Shown here piece by piece: positions 33,633-42,861 of a stretch of 64,000 nt of DNA (positions within the stretch are counted from its first letter, which is position 1; each line of letters begins with the position of its first letter). A program made the position numbers and the translations under genes. Below the pieces are notes generated by a model. The model was not told where the DNA came from, searched no databases, and saw nothing but the letters and a program-made list of their open reading frames with translations. Source of the DNA: Candidatus Gallimonas merdae (GTDB lineage: Bacteria > Bacillota > Clostridia > Christensenellales > Borkfalkiaceae); NCBI GenBank assembly GCA_904419525.1, contig CAJFRT010000010.1, positions 1 through 64,000 of the forward strand, given 5' to 3'.

Positions 33633-35030
33633 ATGAAATTCGCACTCTATTTCGGCAACCGCGGCTTTATGCCCGGAGAACTGATCGAAGGCGCGCGCGC
33701 GGACATGATCAAGGCCGTGACGGACGCAGGCTACGAATACCTTGCGATGGACGCCTCCCTCACCCGCTACGGCGCGGTGGAGACGCGGGAAGAAGGCAGA
33801 CTGTACCACGACTGGCTGAAAAGCCACGAGGGAGAATATGACGGCGTCATTCTCTGTATGCCCATCTTCATCGACGAGAACGGCGCGGCCGCAGCCCTGC
33901 AGGACGCAAACGTGCCCATTCTCATGCAGGCGTACCCCGACGAGATCGGAAAAATGGACTTTTCCCACCGCCGCGACGCCTTCTGCGGAAAATTTTCGGT
34001 CACGGACGTATTCTATCAGTACAAGATCCCGTTCACCGTCTTAAAGCCGCACGTCGTGCATCCCCTCTCCGCCGCGTTCGCAGAGAATCTCAAGGACTTT
34101 GCCGCCATCTGCCGCGTCGTCAAGGGCATGAAGCGGTTCAACCTCGGCTGTATCGGCGCGCGGACGACCGCGTTCAAGACGGTGCGCTTTGACGAAGTGA
34201 CCCTCCAGCGGTACGGCATCAACGTGGAAAGTTTCGATTTGTCCGAGCTCGTCTATCTGGTCGGACAAAAAAAGGACGACGACCCCGCCGTGCTTGCAAA
34301 GATCGCGCAGCTGGAGCATTACGCCGACTTTTCCAAAGTGCCCGCCGAAAACAAGCGGACGCTCGCCAAAATTTCCGTCGTCATCGACGACTATATCAGG
34401 GATTACAGGCTGGACGCGCTCACCCTGCGCTGCTGGAACGAAATGGAGACCATTCTGCGGGTCTGCCCCTGCGTGCTCATTTCCGAGCTCAACGACCGCG
34501 GCATCACCTGTTCGTGCGAAATCGACCTGACGTCCGCCATCACGATGCGCGCGCTCGCGCTCGCCAGCGAAAAGCCCGCCGCCTGCCTTGACTGGAACAA
34601 CAACTACGGCGACGACGAGAACAAGGTGATCCTGTTCCACTGCGGGCCTGTGGCGCAGACGCTGATGGCCGGAAAAGGCACCGTCACCGAACACAAGATG
34701 TTTGCCAAAGGCGATCCCGGTTCCGGCTGGGGAACCAACGAAGGGCGCATCGCGGCGTTCGACATGACCTTTTCCAACGGCTTTACGGAAAACGGGACAT
34801 TCAAGGTCTACGCCAGCGAAGCGCGCTTTACGGGCGAACCCATTGAAAAATCCTTCTTCGGCTGCGGCGGCGTGGCGGAGATCCCCGATCTGCAGAACAA
34901 ACTCATCCGCCTTGCCCGCGGCGGATTCAAACATCACACCACCGTCGGAATGGGTCACATGAAATCCGTTCTCACCGAGGCGTTCCGGACATACCTCGGC
35001 TACGAAGTCATCGATATCGACAAGGAGTAA
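33633..35030 (+). CDS. L-fucose/L-arabinose isomerase-family protein
   Basis: 465 residues. The layout follows the FucI-like fold: an N-terminal Rossmann-like region with YDGVILCMPIFIDENGAAAA, a middle segment with GCIGARTTAFKTVRFDE, and a C-terminal metal-binding region including CSCEIDLTSAITMRALALAS and HCGPVA. It is about 120 residues shorter than canonical FucI (near 590). It likely interconverts an aldose and ketose. It follows the kinase by one nucleotide. Confidence 0.8.
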   Translation: MKFALYFGNRGFMPGELIEGARADMIKAVTDAGYEYLAMDASLTRYGAVETREEGRLYHDWLKSHEGEYDGVILCMPIFIDENGAAAALQDANVPILMQAYPDEIGKMDFSHRRDAFCGKFSVTDVFYQYKIPFTVLKPHVVHPLSAAFAENLKDFAAICRVVKGMKRFNLGCIGARTTAFKTVRFDEVTLQRYGINVESFDLSELVYLVGQKKDDDPAVLAKIAQLEHYADFSKVPAENKRTLAKISVVIDDYIRDYRLDALTLRCWNEMETILRVCPCVLISELNDRGITCSCEIDLTSAITMRALALASEKPAACLDWNNNYGDDENKVILFHCGPVAQTLMAGKGTVTEHKMFAKGDPGSGWGTNEGRIAAFDMTFSNGFTENGTFKVYASEARFTGEPIEKSFFGCGGVAEIPDLQNKLIRLARGGFKHHTTVGMGHMKSVLTEAFRTYLGYEVIDIDKE

Positions 35031-35034
35031 AAAA

Positions 35035-35886
35035 ATGCTTGTTTCCCTGAAAGAAGTTGTTGCCGTCTCCAAGAAACACAACGCCGCGGTCGGCGCGTTC
35101 AATACGCCCAACCTCGAGTGCCTGCTCGCCGTTCTGGACGCCGCGGAGGCGCTGAACGTTCCCGTCATCCTCTCGCATGCACAGCTGCACGAGAGCGTCG
35201 CGCCGCTTGAAAAAATCGGGCCCGTCATGCTCGAACTCGCAAAGCGCGCCAAGGTGCCCGTGTGCGTGCACCTCGACCACGGCGAGGATTTCGATTACTG
35301 CAAAAGGGCCGTTGAACTCGGCTTCACCTCGGTGATGATCGACTATTCCACCCTCCCCTATGAAGACAATCTCCGGGGAACGGCCGAAGTCGTGAAGTAT
35401 GCCCATGCACGGGGCGTGGACGTCGAAGCGGAACTGGGCGCCCTGCCCCAGCGCGAGGGCGGCGCCGGCGAAGCGGCCGCCGACCCCGAAGCGCTGTACA
35501 CCAAACCCGAACTTGTGCCCGACTTTCTTGCAAGGACAAACGTCGACGCCCTTGCCATCGCATTCGGCACGGCGCACGGCATCTACAAGACGAAGCCCGT
35601 CCTCAACATGGACATCATCGACCGGGTGCGCGCCCTGACCGACGTACCCCTGGTCATGCACGGCGGGAGCGGCATCTCGCACGAGGAATACCGCAACGTC
35701 ATCCGCCGCGGCATCAATAAAATCAACTATTACACCTACATGTCCTACGCGGGCTATGCGGCGGCAAAGGCGCATGCCGAAGCCAACGGAAGCGGATTCT
35801 TCCACGACATGGCGCTCTGCGCGCAGAAGGCCATGGAGGAAAACGCCCTTTCGACGCTCCACGTCTTTTCGGGGAAACAGTCATGA
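35035..35886 (+). CDS. Class II ketose-bisphosphate aldolase (Fba/GatY family)
   Basis: A 283-residue zinc aldolase. VGAFNTPNLECLLAVLDAAE is the N-terminal motif. VCVHLDHGEDFDYCKRAVEL carries the zinc His and the catalytic Asp, followed by TSVMIDYS. AEVVKYAHARGVDVEAELGA and VMHGGSGI (phosphate site) complete the active site. It probably splits the phosphorylated ketose into DHAP and an aldehyde. Stop overlaps the mutarotase start (ATGA). Confidence 0.9.
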   Translation: MLVSLKEVVAVSKKHNAAVGAFNTPNLECLLAVLDAAEALNVPVILSHAQLHESVAPLEKIGPVMLELAKRAKVPVCVHLDHGEDFDYCKRAVELGFTSVMIDYSTLPYEDNLRGTAEVVKYAHARGVDVEAELGALPQREGGAGEAAADPEALYTKPELVPDFLARTNVDALAIAFGTAHGIYKTKPVLNMDIIDRVRALTDVPLVMHGGSGISHEEYRNVIRRGINKINYYTYMSYAGYAAAKAHAEANGSGFFHDMALCAQKAMEENALSTLHVFSGKQS

Positions 35887-36797
35887 ACAGCCGGAAATGT
35901 TCCAATCCCGAACAGACCGCCTATCTCCGCCGCTATACCCTGACGGACGGCAGACAGGCGGGCGTCCGGATCGTTGAGATCTATAACGGCGTTCTGCGCG
36001 CGCTGTTCAACGAAAGCAAGGCGCTCGATCTCATACAGCTCTTTCACCTGGGCGTCAACATGGGATTTCTGTCCAAAAACGGCATCTCTGCAAGTTCGGG
36101 CGCCTTTTCGGGGCGCTTTGAGGGCGGCATGGTGTACACCTGCGGGCTGGACAGCCTCGGCGCGCGCGAAGGATACGAACTGCACGGGACGCTCCACAAC
36201 ACCCCCGCCAGGATCACCTCGTGTCTCTGCGACGGGGAAACGATCCGCGTGACGGCGGAAATGGAAAACACCGAGCTATTCGGGAAAAATCTACTTCTGC
36301 GGCGCACGGTCTCCACAACGGCGGGCAGCGGGAGCATTGCCATTCACGATGAACTTGTCAACCGCGGATTCCGCGCCGAGCCATACTGCCTTCTGTATCA
36401 CGTCAACCTGGGATATCCCATGCTGGACGAAGGCGTGACCATCGAGGCCGACAGCAGTTCCGTTCTCCCCCGCACCCCTTGGGCAAAGGAAAAGATGGCG
36501 GGCAGGACCGTCTTCCCTCCGCCCACCGACAACGAAGAGGAATGCTGCTACTTCCTGAAAAACAGGACGCCGCAGGTGCGCGTCGTCAACCGCGCACTCG
36601 GGAGAGCGTTCACCTTGTCCTATTCGGGCGATACTCTCCCTTATATGGTGCAATGGAACAGCGCGGCGAGCGGCGACTATGCGCTTGGCCTGGAACCCGC
36701 CACAACCTTTCTGGACGACCTGTTCACTTACAGAACGCTCGATCCCGGACAGAAAGTCGCATTTTCCGTCACGCTCAGGATCGACCCGATCGCATGA
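35883..36797 (+). CDS. DUF4432 aldose-1-epimerase-like protein
   Basis: A 304-residue beta-sandwich protein of the mutarotase superfamily. EGGMVYTCGLDSLGAREGYE and LHGTLHNTPA hold the first conserved His; YCLLYHVNLGYPMLDEGV and PYMVQWNSAASGDYALGLEP hold the rest. It probably equilibrates sugar anomers to feed the isomerase. Last gene of the operon, with a perfect terminator after it. Confidence 0.8.
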   Translation: MNSRKCSNPEQTAYLRRYTLTDGRQAGVRIVEIYNGVLRALFNESKALDLIQLFHLGVNMGFLSKNGISASSGAFSGRFEGGMVYTCGLDSLGAREGYELHGTLHNTPARITSCLCDGETIRVTAEMENTELFGKNLLLRRTVSTTAGSGSIAIHDELVNRGFRAEPYCLLYHVNLGYPMLDEGVTIEADSSSVLPRTPWAKEKMAGRTVFPPPTDNEEECCYFLKNRTPQVRVVNRALGRAFTLSYSGDTLPYMVQWNSAASGDYALGLEPATTFLDDLFTYRTLDPGQKVAFSVTLRIDPIA

Positions 36798-36831
36798 AAA
36801 AAATACGGACGCTCAGCGTCCGTATTTTTTT
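36797..36831. terminator. Bidirectional terminator of the sugar operon
   Basis: AAAAAAATACGGACGCT / AGCGTCCGTATTTTTTT. It also lies after the lipoprotein gene on -. Confidence 0.92.
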
Positions 36832-36864
36832 CGTTGTTTCTTTGATTTCACACGGATTTATTTC

Positions 36865-39800
36865 TTACAGATTGGGCACATCTTCTGCCGAAACGACTCC
36901 ATTATAAATCGCACACGACTGAATATACCCGTCGAAAACGCTGTCCACCCAAAAGTCTGCACCGCCGAAGAAAGAAACCTCATCGAAAGTCGAATCTGTT
37001 GTCAACGTTTCTACGCAATTGCTCAGTCCGATACCGCCGGACCCGCCCGAATGAGAAGCAAGTACATTATTGATATAGATCGAGAGAGACCCGTCATCGG
37101 CAACGGAAATCGTGATCCTCACACTTCCCGTCGGCAGCTGTGTTGTGTCCATATCCACATAATTTGCCTCCGGACTTGCATAATCATTGTACGAAACTCG
37201 GACTCCGGTACCGCTGTACAGAACAGAGAGGAACCCATTCGACCCACTTCTGTTGATACTGAAAATCCGAGACCATGCGGTAGGCGCATTGACATACAAT
37301 TCAAGATGAATGGTAAACCCACCGTTCAATGTCTTACCGGCAAGAGGATTGTCGCTATCAGAAACAGAATTTACCGCATTTGCTTTGAATCCACCCTGTG
37401 CAAATGTACCATCTTTGGTTCCGAATGCCGTTCCGTACGTTGCAATGAACATGTCCCCGTCCTCATTGAGGCCGTACTCTTTCAGAAGCGTAACAGAAGT
37501 GACCTCTACGCTTGTCTGTACGGTAATGCTGACCGTCTCTTCCACCCCGTCGCGGGCGACGGTGACCGTATAAGTTGAGGCAACGGCCGCGTCATAACCG
37601 CCGTCAGCAACTACCGTATAGTCGGTGACAACTCCGGGAATGGAGGATTCGGCATAGGTTGCATGAAATACGATCTGAGAAAGCGCAGCATTCAAAGATG
37701 TCCCGTTGGCCACGCTGATCGATTCCTGGGAAGCCGTAAGCGTCTGAACCGTGAGCCCGCGTTCCGTGCCATAGACGACACTGTAATCATAGGAAGCATC
37801 TTCTGCCCCGAACCATACAGTCATTTCGTTCGTGGCGGTATCAGGTTCAACAATCGTCAATACGGCAACTTTTGTCCCGCCTGTTATGGTGATTGTCAGT
37901 GTATATGCTCCGTCTGCATAGCTGCGAGCGATCACGAAATCGAGCGTATCGTATTCCTGCAGTTCCTTGTAGAAATCGCCTGTCTCATCGGTGAAACCGG
38001 TCAGAACGGCAGATGTCTGATTGGTCGTTCCGATAAAATTGGCTCCTGTGTTACCCGGCGCATTATTTCTGCCGAAATTATTCAGAACAAAGTTATCTTC
38101 ACGAACGACTGCAATCTGGCCGCCGGAAGAGAACTGAAGCAGCCAGGATTCAAACAAATTATTGACCGACTGGCGTCCCCTTTCAAGATTGCTCAAAGTA
38201 AAACGGATCTCAAATTCGCCTTCAAATGTGCCGACGGATTGCGCCGTAGGATTGTACAGACCGTCAGGCGCCTGGTACACATCTACATTTCCGCCGGAAA
38301 TGATCTGCGTGTACAGCGTGATGCCCTCCGCCGTTGCGCTGATTTCCCCGACTTTCGTTGCAACCGTGATCACGGCATTCTGATAGGCATTTCCCGTGAC
38401 AACTGCCGTAAGCGCGTCCGCGGGGATCGCAATATCCTCACTGCCCCACGCGCCCCTTGCTACAACGACAAATCCGTCAAGAGAGACCGCCTCTCCGATG
38501 TCGGCACTCCCCACAATGATACTGTCGGGCTTCTGATCGATCGTAATGCTTACGACACCGTAAAACTGCGTATCATCACCGCGTACACACGTTTTTTCGA
38601 CCTTACCCGTCTCAGAATTATAGGAAAGTTCGCCATATTCATGCTCCAACGCAGAAATGGCAAGTTCTTCTTCCGAGACTTCGGTATATACGTCGCCTTC
38701 CTTCGTGAAAAGTTTCCCGCAGACCGAGCACTCATAGTGCGCCTTCACGCCGGGCTGTGTACAGGTCGGGTCTTTCTGTGCAATCAGCTCTCCGTAACTG
38801 TGCTCGAATGCAACTGTTTCGGAGCCGTTTCCGACGGTGATGAGATCGCAATAGCCCGCGCCCCTGATCGTCGCAGAGGTGTTTTCATCCGCATAGGCAT
38901 AGATTTCGAGAGCTTCGTTATTTCCCGTGAACGTGTTGCCCGTTCCGAGCGTTACTTCGGCGGGATACGCATAGCCGCCCGATCTGTCCCCGACGACCAG
39001 CGCCGCATGGGGAAGATTGCTTCCGCTGCCCCAATCCTCTTCAAGATAGGACTTATCCGTGCAGGTGCCGAGCGAGACGACCGTGCTGTTTTCGATCATC
39101 GCCGTGCCGCCGCGGACGACGACGCCCTGGCGCGCGCCGGTAGCGGTAACGTTCTTCATTGTGAGCGTGCCGGGCACATTGATCAGGACGGCAGCGCTGT
39201 CATTGGTCCAGGTGGAATTAAAATAGCCCTTTTTGGCCGCGATCGTGACGTTTTCCAGCGAAATGGTCACGTCGCCGTACAGCGGCTGTCCCTCGGACAC
39301 GGTGGCGTTCGTACCGATGCCGTATGTGCCGTCAGCGGTGATCGATCCGCCGGTCATATTCAGCGTCCCGCGCGCAACCGCAATGGCAGAAGTTGTGGAA
39401 GTGACGTCAACGTTGTTGAGCGTCAGCGTCCCCCACACGGAAAGAGGCGAAAACGTACCGTTCATGGGAGCGGTTCCGCCGCTGAAAGCGTCCCGATAGG
39501 TGACGCCCGTGTATGCGACATCAAAGACGATCGCACCGTCTTCGCCGCCGTTGATCGTGACATTGCCGCCCTCTTCCGCGATATTCAGGGAGGCGACTTC
39601 GGAAGGCCCTGCGTTTTCGGCCGTCACAAAGGTCAATGTTTCTCCGTTCAGATTGATCGTGAGTGTGCGGGCAACGGAAACTGCCTGATGTACCCCGAAC
39701 GAATCTTTGAGCGTGATTGCCGTGGCAGCTTCGTCTGCGAGAACGGCAAGGAATTCCTCCTCCGTCGCGATGCTGTCGTGAACCGCCCACTTTTCGGCGA

Positions 39801-41229
39801 GCACGATATCCGACGTACCCATGGTCACGATGCGGTTCTCCGCCGTGTAAGCGAGCGTGCCGCCCGACGTCCAGCCCATGAAGGTCTGTCCGCCCACCGC
39901 TTCGGGGACTTCCAGCGTATATGTTTCGCCCTCGGCAAGCGTCGCGACGGGCTCGCCGCCGACCGTCACCGTCCAGACCTGCGTCCATCTCGCCGTGAAC
40001 GTGATATCCGCCGTGATCTTCGTTTCGCCGAATACGAGCGCCGTATCATCGTGATACCAGCCTCCGAAACGGTATCCGGTGCGTTCGGGCGTTTCCACCG
40101 CATCGGCAGATACGGTGCCGTTCTCTTCGACACGGATCTCCTTTGTCCCGGCTCCGCCGACTGTGCCGCCGTTTGCGTCAAAAGTGACGGTGTACGTCGT
40201 CTGCGCCCACTTTGCATACAGAGTGAAGCCCTGCGCAAGTTCAGACGTGATCTGCGTGCTGCCCGTATAACGGGTCCCCGTTCCATCGGCATTCTCATAC
40301 CAGCCGAGGAATTCATATCCGGTGCGCACCGGCGTCTCGACCCAACCGGACGCGGCGCCGAACGTGCTTCCGAACGTGACCGAAACAGTACCGTCTTCCG
40401 CACCGTCATAGTTATAATCGAGCACGACCGTAAACTGCTTCGCCGTCCAGACGGCATAGAGCGTCACATCGCCCGTCACGGTATATTTCCCACCGATCGC
40501 CGCGCCGCCGGAAGTTTCCGACCAGCCGCCGAACGTGTAGCCCTCTTTGGTCAGATCCCCCGTATTGGCAGGCAGATCGATCTGCGCGCCGCTCAGGTTT
40601 CCGGTCATCGCTTCGGGGACGCTCCCGCCCGTCGCGCCGTTTGCATCGAACGTGACCGTATACGTTTCGGGAGCGGGCGTCACGTCTTTCCAGACCGCGG
40701 TGAACGTGACGTTGCTCTCCACCGTATAGCTTGTCCCCGCGGCATATGTCTGTTCGCCGTCGTTCCAGCCGTCGAACGCCCAGTTTTCCGCCGCCTCGGG
40801 AGCTGCGGGAAGCGTGATCACGGTGCCCGCCTCCACGATCTGCGCGGCAGGAACTTCTGCGCCGTCTGCCGCATGTCCGCCGAGCGCATATGTAACGGTA
40901 TACGAAACGGGCTCCGGAGAGACCTCGTCCCAGGTTGCCGTGAATGTGACGTTGTCCTCCACGACATAACTCGCGCCCGCGCCGTACGTCTGTTCGCCGT
41001 CCGACCAGGCAGTGAACTGCCACCCTTCCTCCGCCGCGGGAGCCGCGGGAAGCGTGATCTGCGTCCCCTGCGCGTACTCCGCGCTTTCGGGCACGGTCGC
41101 ATCGTCTGCCGCATGCTCGCCGAGCGAGTAGCTGACCGTGTAGTTCGTGCCGCACGCAGCAAGCGCGAAAACAAGCCCGCAGGACAGAAGCGCGATCAGA
41201 AATGCCCGCACAATACCAGTCTTTCTCAT
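36865..41229 (-). CDS. Giant surface lipoprotein with InlB-type repeats, beta-helix and LamG-like domain
   Basis: 1454 residues. The signal peptide ends in lipobox LAAC (Cys26), so it is lipid-anchored outside the membrane. Residues about 28-480 hold six to seven Listeria-Bacteroides (Flg_new/InlB B) repeats, each ending in patterns like GYTFGGWSETSGGAAIGGKY. Residues about 520-800 form a right-handed beta-helix (LTLNNVDVTSTTSAIAVARG). A DPTCTQPGVKAHYECSVCGK motif follows near 840. The C-terminal 180 residues look LamG-like (GGFTIHLELYVN, FDGYIQSCAIYNGVVSAEDV). It is probably an adhesin or glycan binder; no catalytic domain is evident. Its promoter carries a G8 tract. Confidence 0.85.
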   Translation of the reverse strand: MRKTGIVRAFLIALLSCGLVFALAACGTNYTVSYSLGEHAADDATVPESAEYAQGTQITLPAAPAAEEGWQFTAWSDGEQTYGAGASYVVEDNVTFTATWDEVSPEPVSYTVTYALGGHAADGAEVPAAQIVEAGTVITLPAAPEAAENWAFDGWNDGEQTYAAGTSYTVESNVTFTAVWKDVTPAPETYTVTFDANGATGGSVPEAMTGNLSGAQIDLPANTGDLTKEGYTFGGWSETSGGAAIGGKYTVTGDVTLYAVWTAKQFTVVLDYNYDGAEDGTVSVTFGSTFGAASGWVETPVRTGYEFLGWYENADGTGTRYTGSTQITSELAQGFTLYAKWAQTTYTVTFDANGGTVGGAGTKEIRVEENGTVSADAVETPERTGYRFGGWYHDDTALVFGETKITADITFTARWTQVWTVTVGGEPVATLAEGETYTLEVPEAVGGQTFMGWTSGGTLAYTAENRIVTMGTSDIVLAEKWAVHDSIATEEEFLAVLADEAATAITLKDSFGVHQAVSVARTLTINLNGETLTFVTAENAGPSEVASLNIAEEGGNVTINGGEDGAIVFDVAYTGVTYRDAFSGGTAPMNGTFSPLSVWGTLTLNNVDVTSTTSAIAVARGTLNMTGGSITADGTYGIGTNATVSEGQPLYGDVTISLENVTIAAKKGYFNSTWTNDSAAVLINVPGTLTMKNVTATGARQGVVVRGGTAMIENSTVVSLGTCTDKSYLEEDWGSGSNLPHAALVVGDRSGGYAYPAEVTLGTGNTFTGNNEALEIYAYADENTSATIRGAGYCDLITVGNGSETVAFEHSYGELIAQKDPTCTQPGVKAHYECSVCGKLFTKEGDVYTEVSEEELAISALEHEYGELSYNSETGKVEKTCVRGDDTQFYGVVSITIDQKPDSIIVGSADIGEAVSLDGFVVVARGAWGSEDIAIPADALTAVVTGNAYQNAVITVATKVGEISATAEGITLYTQIISGGNVDVYQAPDGLYNPTAQSVGTFEGEFEIRFTLSNLERGRQSVNNLFESWLLQFSSGGQIAVVREDNFVLNNFGRNNAPGNTGANFIGTTNQTSAVLTGFTDETGDFYKELQEYDTLDFVIARSYADGAYTLTITITGGTKVAVLTIVEPDTATNEMTVWFGAEDASYDYSVVYGTERGLTVQTLTASQESISVANGTSLNAALSQIVFHATYAESSIPGVVTDYTVVADGGYDAAVASTYTVTVARDGVEETVSITVQTSVEVTSVTLLKEYGLNEDGDMFIATYGTAFGTKDGTFAQGGFKANAVNSVSDSDNPLAGKTLNGGFTIHLELYVNAPTAWSRIFSINRSGSNGFLSVLYSGTGVRVSYNDYASPEANYVDMDTTQLPTGSVRITISVADDGSLSIYINNVLASHSGGSGGIGLSNCVETLTTDSTFDEVSFFGGADFWVDSVFDGYIQSCAIYNGVVSAEDVPNL

Positions 41230-41293
41230 ACATTCCTCCTAGTTTTCACCAAACGGAACGGTACAGTGTACCATATTCACATCGGTTTTCTCC

Positions 41294-41323
41294 ATTATAG
41301 CACAGTACCCCCCCCGCTGTCAA
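41294..41323 (-). promoter_or_regulatory. Lipoprotein promoter with a G8 tract in the spacer
   Basis: Minus strand TTGACA (41318-41323), 18-bp spacer, TATAAT (41294-41299). The spacer contains eight consecutive G (41308-41315). Loss of one G would give the optimal 17 bp. Confidence 0.85.
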
Positions 41324-41407
41324 CCCCGGCAGAATCAAAAGCAAAAACAATTCAGATTTTTACCGCGAGGAAAGGCCTCCCCGAAGAAAACCACAAATTT
41401 TTCGGGC

Positions 41408-41436
41408 TTGACAATCACAGAAAAAAGCAATATAAT
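41408..41436 (+). promoter_or_regulatory. Consensus promoter of rarA
   Basis: TTGACA (41408-41413), 17 bp, TATAAT (41431-41436). Confidence 0.9.
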
Positions 41437-41467
41437 TATGGACAAATAAGCATACAACAGGCGGGAT

Positions 41468-42814
41468 ATGCTGGAACAGGGTACATTGTTTGAAGACATA
41501 ACGAGTCAGCCGCTGGCGGCGCGCCTGCGGCCTCGCACACTGGAGGAATACTGCGGGCAGAAACACCTCTTGGGCGAAGGAAAGGTCCTGCGGCGGCTCA
41601 TTGAAAGCGATCAGATCGGGTCGATGATCTTCTGGGGGCCGCCAGGAGTCGGAAAGACGACGCTCGCCCGCATCATCGCCCAGCGCACAAAGGCAACGTT
41701 CATCGACTTTTCCGCCGTGACGAGCGGCATCAAAGAGATCAAGCAGGTCATGGAACAGGCGGAAAAGAACCGCAGGTTCGGCGGAAAGACCATTCTCTTT
41801 GTGGACGAGATCCACCGCTTCAACAAGGCGCAGCAGGACGCATTCCTGCCCTTTGTGGAAAAAGGCAGCATCATTCTCATCGGCGCGACGACGGAAAACC
41901 CCTCGTTTGAGATCAACGGCGCTCTTCTTTCGCGCTGCAAAGTCTTTGTTTTGCAGGCACTCTCCGCAGACGAACTGTGTGAACTGCTGCATCACGCCCT
42001 GCGCGACCCACGCGGGTTCGGCAATCAGGAGATCGAGATCCCCGAAGAACTCATCAGGGCGATCGCCAATTTTGCCAACGGAGACGCCCGCAGCGCGCTT
42101 TCCACCCTTGAAATGGCCGTGCTCAACGGCACCTTGGAGGGCACAAAGACCGTCGTCACTGACGAGACGATCGAACAGATCACCTCAAAAAAATCGCTCC
42201 TGTACGACAAAAAGGGCGAGGAGCACTATAACCTGATCTCCGCATTGCACAAGTCCATGCGCAATTCCGATCCCGATGCCGCCGTCTACTGGCTGGCGCG
42301 CATGCTGGAGGCAGGCGAAGACCCCATCTATATCGCGCGGCGGGTGACCCGATTCGCAAGCGAGGACGTCGGCCTGGCCGATCCGCGCGCACTCGAACTG
42401 TGCGTGGCGGCGTTCGAGGCGTGCCGCCTCATCGGAATGCCCGAATGCTCGGTGCACCTGACGCAGGCGGTCGTCTACCTTTCCCTGGCGCCCAAGTCCA
42501 ATGCACTCTATGTCGCCTATGAGCGCGCAAAAAAAGACGCGCTGACCATGCTGGCCGAACCCGTCCCCCTGGTGATCCGGAACGCTCCGACGAAGCTGAT
42601 GAAGGAGCTCGACTACGGCAAGGGCTATCAGTATGCGCATGACAGTGCGGACAAGCTGACCGACATGCAGTGTCTGCCCGACAGCCTTGCGGGAAAGACG
42701 TACTATTCCCCCACGGACGAGGGACTGGAGACCCGCTTCAAGGCACGTCTGGAAGAAATCAAAGCGTGGAAGGCACAGCACAAAAAACAGGATCCGCCCA
42801 AAAAGGACAAATAA
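41468..42814 (+). CDS. rarA: Replication-associated recombination protein A (RarA/MgsA)
   Basis: A 448-residue AAA+ ATPase acting at stalled replication forks. PLAARLRPRTLEEYCGQKHL is the signature start. Walker A is WGPPGVGKTTLA, Walker B is ILFVDEIHRFN, and sensor 1 is GATTENPSF. NGDARSALSTLEMAV is sensor 2 and the C-terminal tetramerisation part follows. Full length. It has its own promoter and terminator. Confidence 0.95.
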   Translation: MLEQGTLFEDITSQPLAARLRPRTLEEYCGQKHLLGEGKVLRRLIESDQIGSMIFWGPPGVGKTTLARIIAQRTKATFIDFSAVTSGIKEIKQVMEQAEKNRRFGGKTILFVDEIHRFNKAQQDAFLPFVEKGSIILIGATTENPSFEINGALLSRCKVFVLQALSADELCELLHHALRDPRGFGNQEIEIPEELIRAIANFANGDARSALSTLEMAVLNGTLEGTKTVVTDETIEQITSKKSLLYDKKGEEHYNLISALHKSMRNSDPDAAVYWLARMLEAGEDPIYIARRVTRFASEDVGLADPRALELCVAAFEACRLIGMPECSVHLTQAVVYLSLAPKSNALYVAYERAKKDALTMLAEPVPLVIRNAPTKLMKELDYGKGYQYAHDSADKLTDMQCLPDSLAGKTYYSPTDEGLETRFKARLEEIKAWKAQHKKQDPPKKDK

Positions 42815-42818
42815 AAAT

Positions 42819-42850
42819 GCGGCGCAGGCTTCATGCCTGCGCCGCAAATT
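42819..42850. terminator. Terminator between rarA and yitT-like gene
   Basis: 11-bp stem GCGGCGCAGGC / GCCTGCGCCGC with a TTCAT loop; U-rich tract on both sides. Confidence 0.8.
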
Positions 42851-42861
42851 ATATTTTGCAA

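Noticed and set aside
37663-41493. 1276-codon open frame on +
   Set aside because: It is antisense to the lipoprotein gene; the composition is an out-of-phase reading and no domain or ribosome site supports it.
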